NCBI GenBank assembly: GCA_945861535.1
Contig: CAMAUZ010000061.1
Coordinates: 1 to 49,652, forward strand
Reading direction: 5' to 3'
DNA length: 49,652 nucleotides
Source: Akkermansia muciniphila
GTDB taxonomy: Bacteria > Verrucomicrobiota > Verrucomicrobiia > Limisphaerales > BJHT01
Below the pieces are notes generated by a model, which did no database searches, was not told where the DNA came from, and saw only the letters and a program-made list of their open reading frames with translations. Within the stretch, counting starts at the first letter, position 1; every line of letters starts with the position of its first letter. Below, in pieces: positions 1 through 8,573 of the stretch. Made by a program: the position numbers and the translations under genes.

Positions 1-1039
1 CAAACCACCCATGCCCCGCCGCCGTCTTGGCTCCGAGGCCGAAGGCTCCGAGGCCGGTGGCCAGATAGGCGCGGGCGTGATTCAATAGGGCCTCCTCGGA
101 TGCGCGCAGCGGCAGAAGGGCGAAGGCGAAGACGTGGCCAGCGGCGACGGCGGGGAACACCACCGGGACGGGTTCTTCCACATCCAGGGCGACTGGCATT
201 TTTATATTCCCACGAACATCCTGCTTCTCGCTGTAGTAGTCGCCGTGGTGGCAGGTGACGATGTCGAGTTCAAGTTTGCCAAGCACCGGGATTTCGACAG
301 GCAGTCCGTCCACCTTGCCCGATTTGCCCAAGTCTATTGGATATGCGGGGAGGAAGCTGACGCTACCCGCGAAGTGGCCGAAGTCTTTGGAGGATTCCAG
401 ATCGTTGCGGAGAAGTGCCCTTGCGCACTGGATGATCACCTCGGGCCACAAGTTCTCCCCCACCGCCCATGCAAAGTCTGATTTGACCTGCCCGGCTTTT
501 GTCAGCTTGGAGATGTCCCAATCTTCCTCACCCCAGCCGAAGACGCGCGCGATGGCGGCGAGCATTTCTGCCGGAGAATTGCAGGGAGAACACGCCGTTG
601 TGAACAGGTTGTCGTCTCCAGTGGGTTTGACCCCGGTCTCGCACCATTCGTGCAGTGCGGCGAGGGCCGCACGGCGGGCGCAGCCTTTGACGGCGCTGCC
701 GGGGATATAAGGCAGGCCGAAGCGGTCAAGGCAGAGGCCGGCGTTCTCCATCACCCCGCCCGCCATGTTGACCATGAGACGGGATTGGAGCTGGGCGAAG
801 AGAGTCTGACCTTTTCCAGTGGAAGTCGTCTGGGCGATCCAATTCAAGCGACTGCCAGCAGCAACAGGCCACGTTGGCTTTCCGCAAAGGTTGTTGAACC
901 AATCGCGACGAGGATGGTCGTCCCCGGAATCTTTTGCCTCGGGATAGGCGAAGCGACTCATGAAGAGCGACCTGCTCTTGCACTCCGCGGCGTCTGCACC
1001 CAAAAGCGCGCGAGTGTCAGTTGGCATCGTGATCGGCAT
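1..1039 (-). CDS. cmr6: Type III-B CRISPR RAMP protein Cmr6 (C-terminus cut by window edge)
   Basis: Cmr6 is a Cas7-like RAMP subunit that caps the backbone of the Cmr (type III-B) RNA-guided effector complex. The frame runs open from an ATG at 1039 to base 1, giving 346 visible residues. The visible end reads GLGAFGLGAKTAAGHGWF, the glycine-rich C-terminal signature of Cmr6, so only a short tail should be missing. Earlier, FGLPYIPGSAVKGCARRAAL matches the conserved RAMP segment in which a glycine-serine turn precedes the K-G-x-x-R helix. It starts 8 bases after the cmr5 stop on the same strand and is the last visible gene of the cas operon. No stop is seen because of the edge; there is no internal defect. 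The family call is secure; the exact end is unknown. Confidence 0.93.
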   Translation of the reverse strand, partial: MPITMPTDTRALLGADAAECKSRSLFMSRFAYPEAKDSGDDHPRRDWFNNLCGKPTWPVAAGSRLNWIAQTTSTGKGQTLFAQLQSRLMVNMAGGVMENAGLCLDRFGLPYIPGSAVKGCARRAALAALHEWCETGVKPTGDDNLFTTACSPCNSPAEMLAAIARVFGWGEEDWDISKLTKAGQVKSDFAWAVGENLWPEVIIQCARALLRNDLESSKDFGHFAGSVSFLPAYPIDLGKSGKVDGLPVEIPVLGKLELDIVTCHHGDYYSEKQDVRGNIKMPVALDVEEPVPVVFPAVAAGHVFAFALLPLRASEEALLNHARAYLATGLGAFGLGAKTAAGHGWF

Positions 1040-1047
1040 GGTTAGTC

Positions 1048-1389
1048 CTATTTGGCGAACCGCTTCAGGTAGGCAATGAAGGCCAGAGCTTCTGATGTGG
1101 CGCGGTGGAGGTGGTGGGAATCGCGTCCGCTCAAGTCCTCGATGATGCCCTTGGCGGTGTTCTTCCCTGCCGCGATCAGGCCACGTTTTACAAGGTGATC
1201 GGCCGTAGCGTTCAGCGCCGCTTTCATGTCCTTGCGGTTACCGCCCCCGCCTTCCGCATCGCAAAAAGCGGCGGCAGCAAGAAGCCCGTTGGCCAGAATC
1301 ATGGCCGGAAGTTTGTTCACTGCCGAGCGGTCGAGGTTCTTGGCAGGCTCAAGCGCGTGGGCGGCCCGAATTTGTTCGAGGTTTTGCAT
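1048..1389 (-). CDS. cmr5: Type III-B CRISPR small subunit Cmr5
   Basis: Cmr5 is the small alpha-helical subunit that forms the inner filament of the type III-B complex alongside Cmr4. The product is 113 residues, the usual Cmr5 size, and lacks RAMP motifs. It starts MQNLEQIRAAHAL and has the family pattern of an N-terminal helix followed by a segment on surrendering the 'N-G-L' helix (LPAMILANGLLAAAAF) and a C-terminal LAFIAYLKRFAK helix. It lies 11 bases after the cmr4 stop and 8 bases before cmr6, so translation is probably coupled within one transcript. Position between Cmr4 and Cmr6 supports the call as much as the sequence, since Cmr5 proteins are short and diverge quickly. Confidence 0.93.
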   Translation of the reverse strand: MQNLEQIRAAHALEPAKNLDRSAVNKLPAMILANGLLAAAAFCDAEGGGGNRKDMKAALNATADHLVKRGLIAAGKNTAKGIIEDLSGRDSHHLHRATSEALAFIAYLKRFAK

Positions 1390-1400
1390 GACGATGTCCT

Positions 1401-2285
1401 TTAGCTAAGTTTCACCGTGCAGTAGCCAAGACCGGTGGAAGCATCGCCGCCGAATTGGAAGACCTGGCCCGCGAGCTTCTCCGAGAACTCATTCTCAGCA
1501 TCCTCCGGCTTCTTGCCTTTGAACTTGTCACCCCGTCCCGCCATGAAGTGAATGACTGAGTAGAACAGCGTTTCGCTGGGGACGTTCTCCTGATTGAACA
1601 GGGCTCCGGCTTCCGCAGAGCCGGTCTCGTCGCTGATTTTCACATGCTGGGCGACTTCGCACGCGTTCTGGGCAAAGAAACTCATCATGCCGTCGCTGAG
1701 AATGACGAGGCGGGTGGCCACTTCCTGCCAGACGAGGTCGTCAGCCAACAGTCCGGCCAAGTGTCCGCCGAGTTTGTCCAGTCCCAGCCAACTGTATGTT
1801 TCAAAGGTGTATTCCTCCAAAACCAGCTTGCTGCCGAGGGCAACCTTCGACGCAGTGCCGGCGTCGAAAGTCGCCTTCTCGTCCGTCGGCTCTTTGAGAT
1901 CCTTGAGCAAGTCTGCCGGAATGACGCCATCGCGTGAGGCTCGTCGCAACATCAGAGGGCAAGTGATCCATGCGAAGCTGCCTTTGGCGGAGCGGATCGG
2001 GAAGGCAAGCAAGCGGGCTTCGCCGAAGAGAGCGGAGCCAGCCGCAGCAGCGTTGGGGTCATCTGAACCAAAGAGCCACGCGGCGTTGCGATCTCCCCGC
2101 TTGCCGTCTTGCAAAGTATCATTCCACGCATCGGCAAAGCTGCCCTTCAAGGAGCTTGCAGGAATAATCGGAAAGCCGGTGTGGCGCTCGCGTTGCACGG
2201 GCTGGTCGATGGCGCCGACACTGGCGCCGGCGCCCACATGCAGCGGGGTGCGGGTGAACAGGTAGAGGATTTTCGATTTGTTCAT
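1401..2285 (-). CDS. cmr4: Type III-B CRISPR backbone RAMP protein Cmr4
   Basis: Cmr4 is the repeated Cas7-type backbone subunit that holds the crRNA and cleaves target RNA. The product has 294 residues, typical for the family. I chose the ATG at 2285, giving MNKSKILYLFTRTPLHVGAG; the same frame stays open upstream to 2720, but that part overlaps cmr3 and is unlike Cmr4. Residues 14-50 carry the family hallmark: HVGAG, then a loop with Asp27 (in IDQPVQRERHTGFP), which aligns with the catalytic aspartate of studied Cmr4 proteins, then PASSLKGSF. The C-terminal FGGDASTGLGYC is the usual glycine-rich RAMP end. It starts 31 bases after the cmr3 stop. Conservation of the aspartate implies active RNA cleavage (inference). 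Confidence 0.95.
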   Translation of the reverse strand: MNKSKILYLFTRTPLHVGAGASVGAIDQPVQRERHTGFPIIPASSLKGSFADAWNDTLQDGKRGDRNAAWLFGSDDPNAAAAGSALFGEARLLAFPIRSAKGSFAWITCPLMLRRASRDGVIPADLLKDLKEPTDEKATFDAGTASKVALGSKLVLEEYTFETYSWLGLDKLGGHLAGLLADDLVWQEVATRLVILSDGMMSFFAQNACEVAQHVKISDETGSAEAGALFNQENVPSETLFYSVIHFMAGRGDKFKGKKPEDAENEFSEKLAGQVFQFGGDASTGLGYCTVKLS

Positions 2286-2316
2286 GGTTCTGTTATGCGT
2301 TGTTCGTTGTTCAAAG

Positions 2317-3705
2317 TCACTGGGTGGAACGTCCACCGACGTCCGGGAAGAATTCCCAGGTGCCACACACGCCAAGGCCAAAGCCCTTTTCACCCAGGAG
2401 CGCGCTGCGCCGGTTCTTGATCGTGGTGGGCTTGGCGTCGCTCCCGTGCCAGTTGAGGGCGGCCGCAAGCTTGCAGGCTTCCTCGGCGGAGGCGGCTTCG
2501 AAGTAGTAAACGGCCCCGGCCGGCACAGCGAGGTGGGCGCTTTGCGCGCCGCCGTTTCGTTCAGAATCGTTGGCGCCGCCTTCATCAGGCAAGGACCACC
2601 CTGTGACAACGAGGGGCTTGGAGACGATGGCCGACACAAGCTTGGCGGAGATATTCCCTTGCTGGCGGGCGCGCTGTCGCCATGCCTCGCGGCTTTCGGA
2701 CTCGCGCCGGGCAACATCACCGGCCTTCAGTAGAACCTCCCCGTTGTGTGGGTTGATCCAGTTCGGCAGCCATCCGCCCGGATGAGCGTTGATGCTCCTG
2801 CTGGCGTCAGCCGCGATGGCCGGCCAGACGGACGGACTCAGAAGAATCCACTTCACGAGGAACCCGGTGTTCCGCTCATTGAACCCGTCGGTTTTGCCGC
2901 GAGGCAGTGGAATCGCCGTTCCGGTAACGCTGTTCGCGGTGCAGACGCGTTGCTGGCCGCCGACGATGATCTGGTGTCGCCCCCCATTCAGGAGCGCCGT
3001 GACGAGGTCCTTGCCGTGTTGCTCGTGTTTGAACTCCTTGTCTTCCGCTGAGGCGCAAACACCAAGCTGCCAGGATTCACGAAGACGGAGGTAATGGGCC
3101 GAGTAAAAGCTTTTGCCGTCCTGACTGCCCGTCTCGGGGTCAATCCCGATGCCGATGGAATGCTCGCGGTCAAAGAGTTCGGAATCGTCGATCGCGTGTC
3201 CTGCCAGTTGGGCGGATGTAAGCGCAGACTTTGCCGTGCCGAGGTAGCCTTCAAAGGCCTCCCGTGAAAGCCACGTCTTGGCACCGGATTCCTTGGAGGG
3301 TGGCAGCCGATTGGCGACGGCATATTCCAACGGATCCGAAAGACTGGATTGGACGGAGTCGAAAGTAGCGGTGGGCAGCAGTCCCGGCTGGAGCGTCGCA
3401 TCTTGGAGATCTTGTGGGCGGGGGAAAAACCAGGCATCCCCGTTCTTCACTGGAAAAGGTCCGGCGGTAACGAGCGAACCAAACTTCCGATCGCGCTGCG
3501 CGTCGTCCGCGTAAAAGCCGCGGGCGCCGCGTCGGTGCGAATGGGCGTCCTTGGCGAACCCGGAGCGATGCAGCGCGGCATGGAAGGCGGCGTTGATGAC
3601 GTTGGGCATCGGCCAGGCCGCGCCATGGCCAGCGGACGCACCGCCCATGGGCCGGCCATCGCGGAAGAAAAGAACGTCCGTGGGTTGGAGGAGAATGGTG
3701 TTCAT
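2317..3705 (-). CDS. cmr3: Type III-B CRISPR RAMP protein Cmr3
   Basis: Cmr3 is the Cas5-like RAMP subunit that binds the 5' tag of the crRNA and pairs with Cas10 at the foot of the complex. The product has 462 residues, at the long end for the family. The N-terminus LQPTDVLFFRDGRPMGGA is the diagnostic Cmr3 motif (F-R-D-x-R-P), and the C-terminus GFGLGVCGTWEF carries the expected glycine-rich turn. It begins 19 bases after the cas10 stop and ends 31 bases before cmr4, in the usual Cas10-Cmr3-Cmr4 order. No frameshift or missing core motif is seen. Confidence 0.93.
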   Translation of the reverse strand: MNTILLQPTDVLFFRDGRPMGGASAGHGAAWPMPNVINAAFHAALHRSGFAKDAHSHRRGARGFYADDAQRDRKFGSLVTAGPFPVKNGDAWFFPRPQDLQDATLQPGLLPTATFDSVQSSLSDPLEYAVANRLPPSKESGAKTWLSREAFEGYLGTAKSALTSAQLAGHAIDDSELFDREHSIGIGIDPETGSQDGKSFYSAHYLRLRESWQLGVCASAEDKEFKHEQHGKDLVTALLNGGRHQIIVGGQQRVCTANSVTGTAIPLPRGKTDGFNERNTGFLVKWILLSPSVWPAIAADASRSINAHPGGWLPNWINPHNGEVLLKAGDVARRESESREAWRQRARQQGNISAKLVSAIVSKPLVVTGWSLPDEGGANDSERNGGAQSAHLAVPAGAVYYFEAASAEEACKLAAALNWHGSDAKPTTIKNRRSALLGEKGFGLGVCGTWEFFPDVGGRSTQ

Positions 3706-3724
3706 GGTTCAGTTGCCTTTCCGC

Positions 3725-6553
3725 TCAGGATTGATTTTCGGAGCGAGTGCGGTGCGCGAAAGCGACGGTCTGGCACAGACCAATGACTGCTCGGAGTTGT
3801 TCCTCGGAGGATTTGCTCGCGAGATTGCTCAGGTAGCCTCCCAACGCAGCGGTCAAACTGTCCTCGAGTTGTTCGCGAGCCTCCCGTTCGGTTGGAAACG
3901 CCGGCCCACGCTGGCGACCCAGCGTGTGTTTGAATTCCTGTTGAATGACCTCAGCCGCATTAAAGGCAGAGGCGGGTTGAGCCGTTCCGGCCGCGGCGAC
4001 CAGCGGCGTGGATTCAGTGAGGTAAGGAGAGAGCAACTCCGCAAAACGATACGGGAACTTGCCGCTGAGCTGCCCAGCGTCGAGGGCCTCGGCAAGAGCA
4101 CGGTAAAGCCGTAATCCGCCACCCGCCCATTTGCAGCCCCACTCGATGGTTTCGCCGGAGCGTTTGAAAAGTGTGACGGCGATGGCGCTGCGGTCGAGTT
4201 GCTTCTTGGCCCGCTTCTCGGCGCTCTGCGCGGCACGGACCACGTCCTGGAGCGGGGACTTGAAATGCGCGATTGCGATGCCGACCGAGGCGTCGGCTTT
4301 TGGACCGGGGACGAGGAACGGGATCGGGCGGCCACGGTCGTGATCGTCCTTCCATTTGTCCGAGGAAAGAAAACCCGGTGCAGGGCTGCGGAACAGGACG
4401 GTGCCATCGGGTGCTTTGACTTCCCCTCCGGTGAACGCCGCTCGCAATGCTTCGGCGCACGCCAGTGCTGTGTCCGCTGGAAGGAGAGCCACGACATCGT
4501 CGCCACCCGCGTAAATGAGTCGTCCAAGGAAGGCCTCGACGATGGGCCGGGCGCAGAGCAGTGCGAAGTTGCTCAAGGCTTCGCTGAACTGAAGATGGTA
4601 GCTGGGTGAGAGCGGGCGTTGAGATTCGAGAAAGCCCTTGAACTCGGGCTTCTCAAAGTAGGTTTTGGCGCCGGATCGTTGAATGTTCGAGCCGTCGGTG
4701 TAGTCCGCCAACTGGCTCGCGAATGGCGGGGTCTTTTCACCGCTGACCCACTTGCCGATTTCGTCGCCGTCGAAAGCGAGGACGGCGAAGTGTTTCTCGG
4801 ACGAGTCTGATTCCTCCGCCTTTTCGTTATCGGAATCATCATCGCGGCCGAACGGGTCATGCGCCGCCAGACTACGGGTATTCGGCATCGGGAAGCTCTG
4901 GGAATTCGTTGCCAGATTCCAAGGCGCTTTGCCCAAGTAGGCAAGGTGCCAAACCCGCTTCACCAACGTGGCGGCGCCCAGCCAATCTCCATGTTTGAAG
5001 AGGGACTTCCACGCACCGACCATTGCCGCAGTTCTATCGGTCCAGACAGTTCCGCCAGCTACCGCTTCCTCACGACCGGTCAAGACGTCCTTGTTGTTGA
5101 AGGTGCCGGTTTGCCAGCCGCCGGTGTTCGCGGCGTCAAAGCTCCGCGTTTGCCGGACCGCGTCGAGTTGCCAGTTGTTGAGGGCGAGAATGACGGACCA
5201 GCCGAGGCCGATGTTGTCCAACTTGGCGTCATCCTTCAGCTTTGACCGGTCTTTCCATCCAGCTTTGGAGTGGCCTTCGGGAAACGTTTCACACTCAAAG
5301 TAGCGGACATCCCGCTGGTCTTTTGGCATGTGTTTTTCCGCCATGTCCACTACCGCCTGCACGTGCTTGCGAGCTTTCTGGATGGGCATTTCGTTTTCAG
5401 CGTTCTCACGCCTTTCGAAGCTGTCGGCGAGTTTCAACGCGTCCTCCAACTTTTCGGGCCACGACGTGACTTGCCAGGAGACCGAGAGGAGACGCGCAAT
5501 CTGGGAATCGAAGCGGGCCTTGCGGCCTGCCGCCGACATGATGGTTTCGCCCTTCGCGTTTCTTTCGTCGGCGGTGAGTCCGGCTTTCTCGCACTCGTTC
5601 CAGACGGCGGCGGCAATTCGTTTCCATTCCGCCTGAATAGCCTCTCCGACCTTGCGCCCCAAGTCCGCCGCCCGATCCGCTGGCACGACAGCGAGGAAGA
5701 CGTTGGGCAGGTTGGGCGTGAGCAGGTCGTCATTCTCCCAACCCAGCGACTCCCAGACCGACTTCTGATCGCTGATGTTTACCTTGCTCCAAAGCTCATC
5801 GCGCCAGTGGAGATCGAAGAGCGGTTGCCCGCGCAGATTCGGAAAGATGACGGCGTCGGGACCGACTTCGGCGGACAGGGCCCTCAGGCCAGCGGCCATC
5901 AACCACGAGAGCAAATAACTTCCGCTCCACAGGTCTCGGATGCTGCGGGCAGCGGCGATGAAATCCTGCACCGGGCCCAGTTGGAATTTGAGAAAGGCGG
6001 GTTGGAAAACCGTGTTCTCCCCAACGCATCCATCCAATGCCGATACGACCTGCATATGGGTCCAGATCGAATGGTCCGGGATGCGAGTGTCCGATGGGAG
6101 CAGTGCCATCCGGTAATCGTTCTCCATGGCATGCTTTGGCCAAAGCCGCCAATGCGCAAAGAACCGGGCGCGCCATCGTGTGTCATCATCCGGCAACCGT
6201 GTGATCGTCTCGGGGGAGAGTGCAGGCTGGACGGAGGATTCGATGGCAAAAACCTGCTCCGCCGATTTGAACTCGGCATGGAAGGAAAGTTTCCCGCCGG
6301 AAAGCGGATGCAGAAAGCCGTTCCGAATTCCGTCAAAAGCACACTGGAGCCCCGCACTGAATTTGGGAAACGGGAGGCGGTCCATGGCGGCCGCCGTATG
6401 ATCTGCGTGGGCGAAGTAGGCACCAATTTCCGTATCGGAAAAACCGGCCTGCGCGAACGCAGCGTCCGACCGCTCGCCGTGGGTGCGGATGTCGAGCGCC
6501 TTGCTGGGCGGGTCGTGCAGATAGGCGGCGAGCTTGCGTTTCCAAGGCGTCAT
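3725..6553 (-). CDS. cas10: Type III-B CRISPR Cas10/Cmr2 with intact HD and GGDD motifs
   Basis: Cas10 (Cmr2) is the large subunit of the Cmr complex. On target RNA binding its palm domain makes cyclic oligoadenylates and its HD domain can cut single-stranded DNA. The product has 942 residues. An HD-type N-terminus carries His13-Asp14 in LAAYLHDPPSKAL. A first palm region has the FDGDEIGKWVSG motif (Asp595), and the second palm holds the catalytic GGDD at residues 683-686 in LIYAGGDDVVALLP. Both activities therefore look intact (inference from motifs). The ATG at 6553 follows GAAGGA at a good distance. It is the first gene of the cas operon and is transcribed away from a divergent RyR-domain gene across about 235 bases. 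cmr1, cas6, cas1 and cas2 are not in the window. Confidence 0.97.
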   Translation of the reverse strand: MTPWKRKLAAYLHDPPSKALDIRTHGERSDAAFAQAGFSDTEIGAYFAHADHTAAAMDRLPFPKFSAGLQCAFDGIRNGFLHPLSGGKLSFHAEFKSAEQVFAIESSVQPALSPETITRLPDDDTRWRARFFAHWRLWPKHAMENDYRMALLPSDTRIPDHSIWTHMQVVSALDGCVGENTVFQPAFLKFQLGPVQDFIAAARSIRDLWSGSYLLSWLMAAGLRALSAEVGPDAVIFPNLRGQPLFDLHWRDELWSKVNISDQKSVWESLGWENDDLLTPNLPNVFLAVVPADRAADLGRKVGEAIQAEWKRIAAAVWNECEKAGLTADERNAKGETIMSAAGRKARFDSQIARLLSVSWQVTSWPEKLEDALKLADSFERRENAENEMPIQKARKHVQAVVDMAEKHMPKDQRDVRYFECETFPEGHSKAGWKDRSKLKDDAKLDNIGLGWSVILALNNWQLDAVRQTRSFDAANTGGWQTGTFNNKDVLTGREEAVAGGTVWTDRTAAMVGAWKSLFKHGDWLGAATLVKRVWHLAYLGKAPWNLATNSQSFPMPNTRSLAAHDPFGRDDDSDNEKAEESDSSEKHFAVLAFDGDEIGKWVSGEKTPPFASQLADYTDGSNIQRSGAKTYFEKPEFKGFLESQRPLSPSYHLQFSEALSNFALLCARPIVEAFLGRLIYAGGDDVVALLPADTALACAEALRAAFTGGEVKAPDGTVLFRSPAPGFLSSDKWKDDHDRGRPIPFLVPGPKADASVGIAIAHFKSPLQDVVRAAQSAEKRAKKQLDRSAIAVTLFKRSGETIEWGCKWAGGGLRLYRALAEALDAGQLSGKFPYRFAELLSPYLTESTPLVAAAGTAQPASAFNAAEVIQQEFKHTLGRQRGPAFPTEREAREQLEDSLTAALGGYLSNLASKSSEEQLRAVIGLCQTVAFAHRTRSENQS

Positions 6554-6789
6554 TTAATTCCTTCGTGGGGTGTTCGCGGCGACTGAACCGGGCTTCGGGC
6601 AAAGTAGCCAACAAATAATCGCCGAACGGCCATCCTTTTTGGCAGAGGGGCAGAGCATGCTTCATTTCGCCGAGGTATCATTTACTGCGGCAAGGTTAAG
6701 CCTCATGAAGGACGAAGCACCAGCAAGCGGACGTCCGCGGACGTTTCCGTCGCGCACTTGGTATCCTTTGCATCGGTATCGGATACCGC
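6554..6789. promoter_or_regulatory. Divergent intergenic region between cas10 and the RyR-domain gene, with two inverted repeats
   Basis: This 236-base gap separates two divergently oriented genes and must hold the cas operon promoter. The cas10 ribosome binding site (TCCTTC on the plus strand at 6559-6564) lies in it. Two perfect short inverted repeats stand near the RyR side: GCGGACGTCCGC at 6727-6738 and CGGTATC-G-GATACCG at 6774-6788, the latter ending just before the assumed TTG start. GGTATC also occurs alone at 6760-6765. These could be operator sites or chance; I could not place convincing -35/-10 boxes. Local base composition is less GC-rich than in the genes. Confidence 0.35.
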
Positions 6790-7347
6790 TTGCCACCCCG
6801 GATCGAAAGCTTTTTTCGAGAACGTGTCGCCTTGGAAAGCTATCCAACAATCGCTGCATTGACCGCCACCTCCCCGGTCCAGCGGTTGCGCGAACTGGTG
6901 GAGAAGAGCCGGGTCTTTCTCCAGATGGACGATTGCTTTGAGCTGCGATTCTTCAACATTTTCGAGACCGGCACGCGGGCGTTGCTGCGTGAGCATCCGC
7001 CGTTGCTGCGGCCCGAGTCGGCGGGACGGGGGCTGCACATTGTCATCATCGGCTGCGGTGACACGGGCGAGAGCATCGTCGGGCAGGCCGCACGGCTGCT
7101 GAATGTGGCGGAGGGCCAGCGGCTGCGAATCACTGTCGGGGATCGCGATACGAAGCGAAAAGAGCCGTTGTTTCTGCGATCGCATCCGCGGCTGGCCGAG
7201 GTCTGCGACGTGGAATTCATCCCGCTGGACGTGACCGATCCGGTATTTGTTACCGGGGAATTTCTGGCGGACCGCGGCGGGCTTGGAGGCTTGGACACGG
7301 CGTATGTCTGCTTGGAAAGCGATGCGCCGGTTTGTCGTGCGGTCTGA
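6790..7347 (+). CDS. Rossmann (TrkA-N-like) half of a frameshifted RyR-domain protein
   Basis: This is the N-terminal half of a gene whose second half continues in another frame at 7332. After about 40 residues it reads CFELRFFNIFE, then a nucleotide-binding Rossmann start, HIVIIGCGDTGESIVGQAARL, with the G-x-G-x-x-G loop, and later CDVEFIPLDVTDP and AYVCLES, as in TrkA-N/NAD-binding proteins that carry RyR domains. The frame hits TGA at 7345-7347 just where the next Rossmann strand should follow. The start is unsure: after in-frame stops up to 6705, TTG at 6790 is the first candidate, so the 5' end, which in relatives often holds membrane segments, may be lost. It is divergent from cas10. 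Real as a gene remnant; functional only if the frameshift is an artefact or is bypassed. Confidence 0.6.
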   Translation: MPPRIESFFRERVALESYPTIAALTATSPVQRLRELVEKSRVFLQMDDCFELRFFNIFETGTRALLREHPPLLRPESAGRGLHIVIIGCGDTGESIVGQAARLLNVAEGQRLRITVGDRDTKRKEPLFLRSHPRLAEVCDVEFIPLDVTDPVFVTGEFLADRGGLGGLDTAYVCLESDAPVCRAV

Positions 7348-7985
7348 GCCTGGGGCTGTTGCTGCAAGGTGTGGCCGCGGAAGTCATCGTTTGCATGAAG
7401 GAAGAGGCCGGCCTCGCCACCATGCTGACCAACATGGATGAAGCCTACGCGCGGACGCAGAAGCTGCATGCCTTCTGCATCCTGACCGCCGCCTGCCAGC
7501 GCGATGCCATCGTGTCCGAGTCGCAGGATCAGCTCGCGCGGCGGTTGCACGAGGCCTATGTGGCGGGGGCGAAAAAGGCGGGCGAATCCGCGGCGCAGAA
7601 TCCTTCGCTGGTGGACTGGACGCACCTGCCCGAGGAGATGAAGGAATCCAACCGTTTGCAGGCCGACCATGTCGCCCTGAAACTGCGGCAGATTGGTTGC
7701 CGCCTCGAATTCACGGGCGATGTCGCGGGCAAAGTGTTCGAGTTTCAAGCCGACGAAGTGGAACGACTCGCCCGCATGGAACACGCGCGCTGGCTCGCGG
7801 AAAAGAAGCTGGCGGGCTGGCGCTTTGCCGCTGGTCCCCGCGACGCCGCGCAGAAGGCCAATCCGAACATGGTGCCGTGGGCGGAATTGTCCAGCTCGGT
7901 GCGAGACGCCAACCGCAAAGCGATCACCGCATTACCCCGGCAGTTGGAGCAGATGGGCTTGAAGATCGTGCGATTGGCCGCTTGA
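7332..7985 (+). CDS. RyR-domain C-terminal half of a frameshifted Rossmann/RyR protein
   Basis: This frame continues the Rossmann fold (LSLGLLLQGVAAEVIVCM) and then carries two RyR-type repeats. The first is near residues 100-125: LPEEMKESNRLQADHV, followed by KLRQIG. The second is complete at the C-terminus: RMEHARWLAEKKLAGWRF, then NPNMVPWAELS, then RKAITALPRQLEQMG. This M-E-H-x-R-W, P-W-x-x-L pattern is the bacterial RyR domain, which comparative genomics has proposed to be a nucleotide-ligand sensor in conflict systems. The first codon here, a TTG, is only where the open frame can formally begin; the true gene is the fusion with the frame that starts at 6790. Restoring one base near 7336-7340 joins the two into about 398 residues. 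Confidence 0.62.
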   Translation: MSCGLSLGLLLQGVAAEVIVCMKEEAGLATMLTNMDEAYARTQKLHAFCILTAACQRDAIVSESQDQLARRLHEAYVAGAKKAGESAAQNPSLVDWTHLPEEMKESNRLQADHVALKLRQIGCRLEFTGDVAGKVFEFQADEVERLARMEHARWLAEKKLAGWRFAAGPRDAAQKANPNMVPWAELSSSVRDANRKAITALPRQLEQMGLKIVRLAA

Positions 7986-8308
7986 CGGTCAGGCTCCCTG
8001 ACTGGAACGGGAGGGAGGTGCTGACCGGGACCGGGGCGGGTGGGGTATCGACAAATTGGGGAGAAGCACGACGAAATCACAGTGCTATGAATGGCCCGGA
8101 AATCGCAACAGTGCGCACCATGCGATTTTCTGCACCGCATTCCTACGTTGTGAAAACCGGCCCCCCTCCGAACTGGTTGATGGAGAGAACCTTCGCAGCC
8201 TCCTGCGGTTCAGCACGCCCCCGCCATTCTTACTTTTATTCTGACTTACTCATTCCTACCAGCCCGGAAACCGCAGAAACCATTGTTTTCATTGGTGTTT
8301 TTGAAGAG
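7986..8308. other. Intergenic region without a recognisable gene
   Basis: These 323 bases lie between the RyR-domain gene and the tRNA. Open frames are short and read-through from neighbours, with no familiar protein motif. It is somewhat richer in A/T than the flanks. I see no clear terminator or repeat. Confidence 0.4.
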
Positions 8309-8382
8309 TGGAGCGGGTGAAGGGAATCGAACCCTCGTCTCAGGCTTGGGAAGCCCACATTCTACCATTGAACCACACCCGC
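8309..8382 (-). tRNA. tRNA-Gly (anticodon CCC)
   Basis: Read on the minus strand, the acceptor strand GCGGGTG at the 5' end pairs perfectly with CACCCGC at the 3' end. The D arm has GGTTCAATGGTAGAA, the anticodon arm TGGGC-TTCCCAA-GCCTG gives anticodon CCC, and the T arm contains GGGTTCGATTCCC. The discriminator base is T and CCA is encoded at 8309-8311. The layout closely follows the bacterial glycine CCC isoacceptor. It is a single gene facing the RyR-domain gene; tRNA genes are common integration targets, but no integrase is seen nearby. Confidence 0.96.
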
Positions 8383-8573
8383 ACCTCCGTCCGACGCCCA
8401 AGGTTGAATCTCAGGTCGGTGTGTTGATACCGCGTGGCCGGACGGAGTTCAAGCGTGGAGAATTGGTTTGGCGGATTTCCGCGTTCGCCTTGTTCGCAGC
8501 AAACGAGGCCGGCGGGGTTTGCATGGAGCAGCGGCCGGTTGTGGGCACCGGCCGCCGCCTTGCCGCCGCTCCG

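Noticed and set aside
5270-6586. A 438-codon frame opposite cas10
   Set aside because: Antisense to the conserved Cas10 sequence and without protein motifs.
7320-7350. Programmed -1 frameshifting in the Rossmann/RyR gene
   Set aside because: No slippery heptamer or obvious downstream stem is present, so a mutation or sequence error is more likely.
1-8300. A CRISPR array next to the cmr genes
   Set aside because: I saw no regularly spaced direct repeats in the region; the array must be outside the window or elsewhere in the genome.
8309-8382. tRNA-Gly as an integration site for the CRISPR segment
   Set aside because: No integrase and no duplicated tRNA 3' end were seen on either side.
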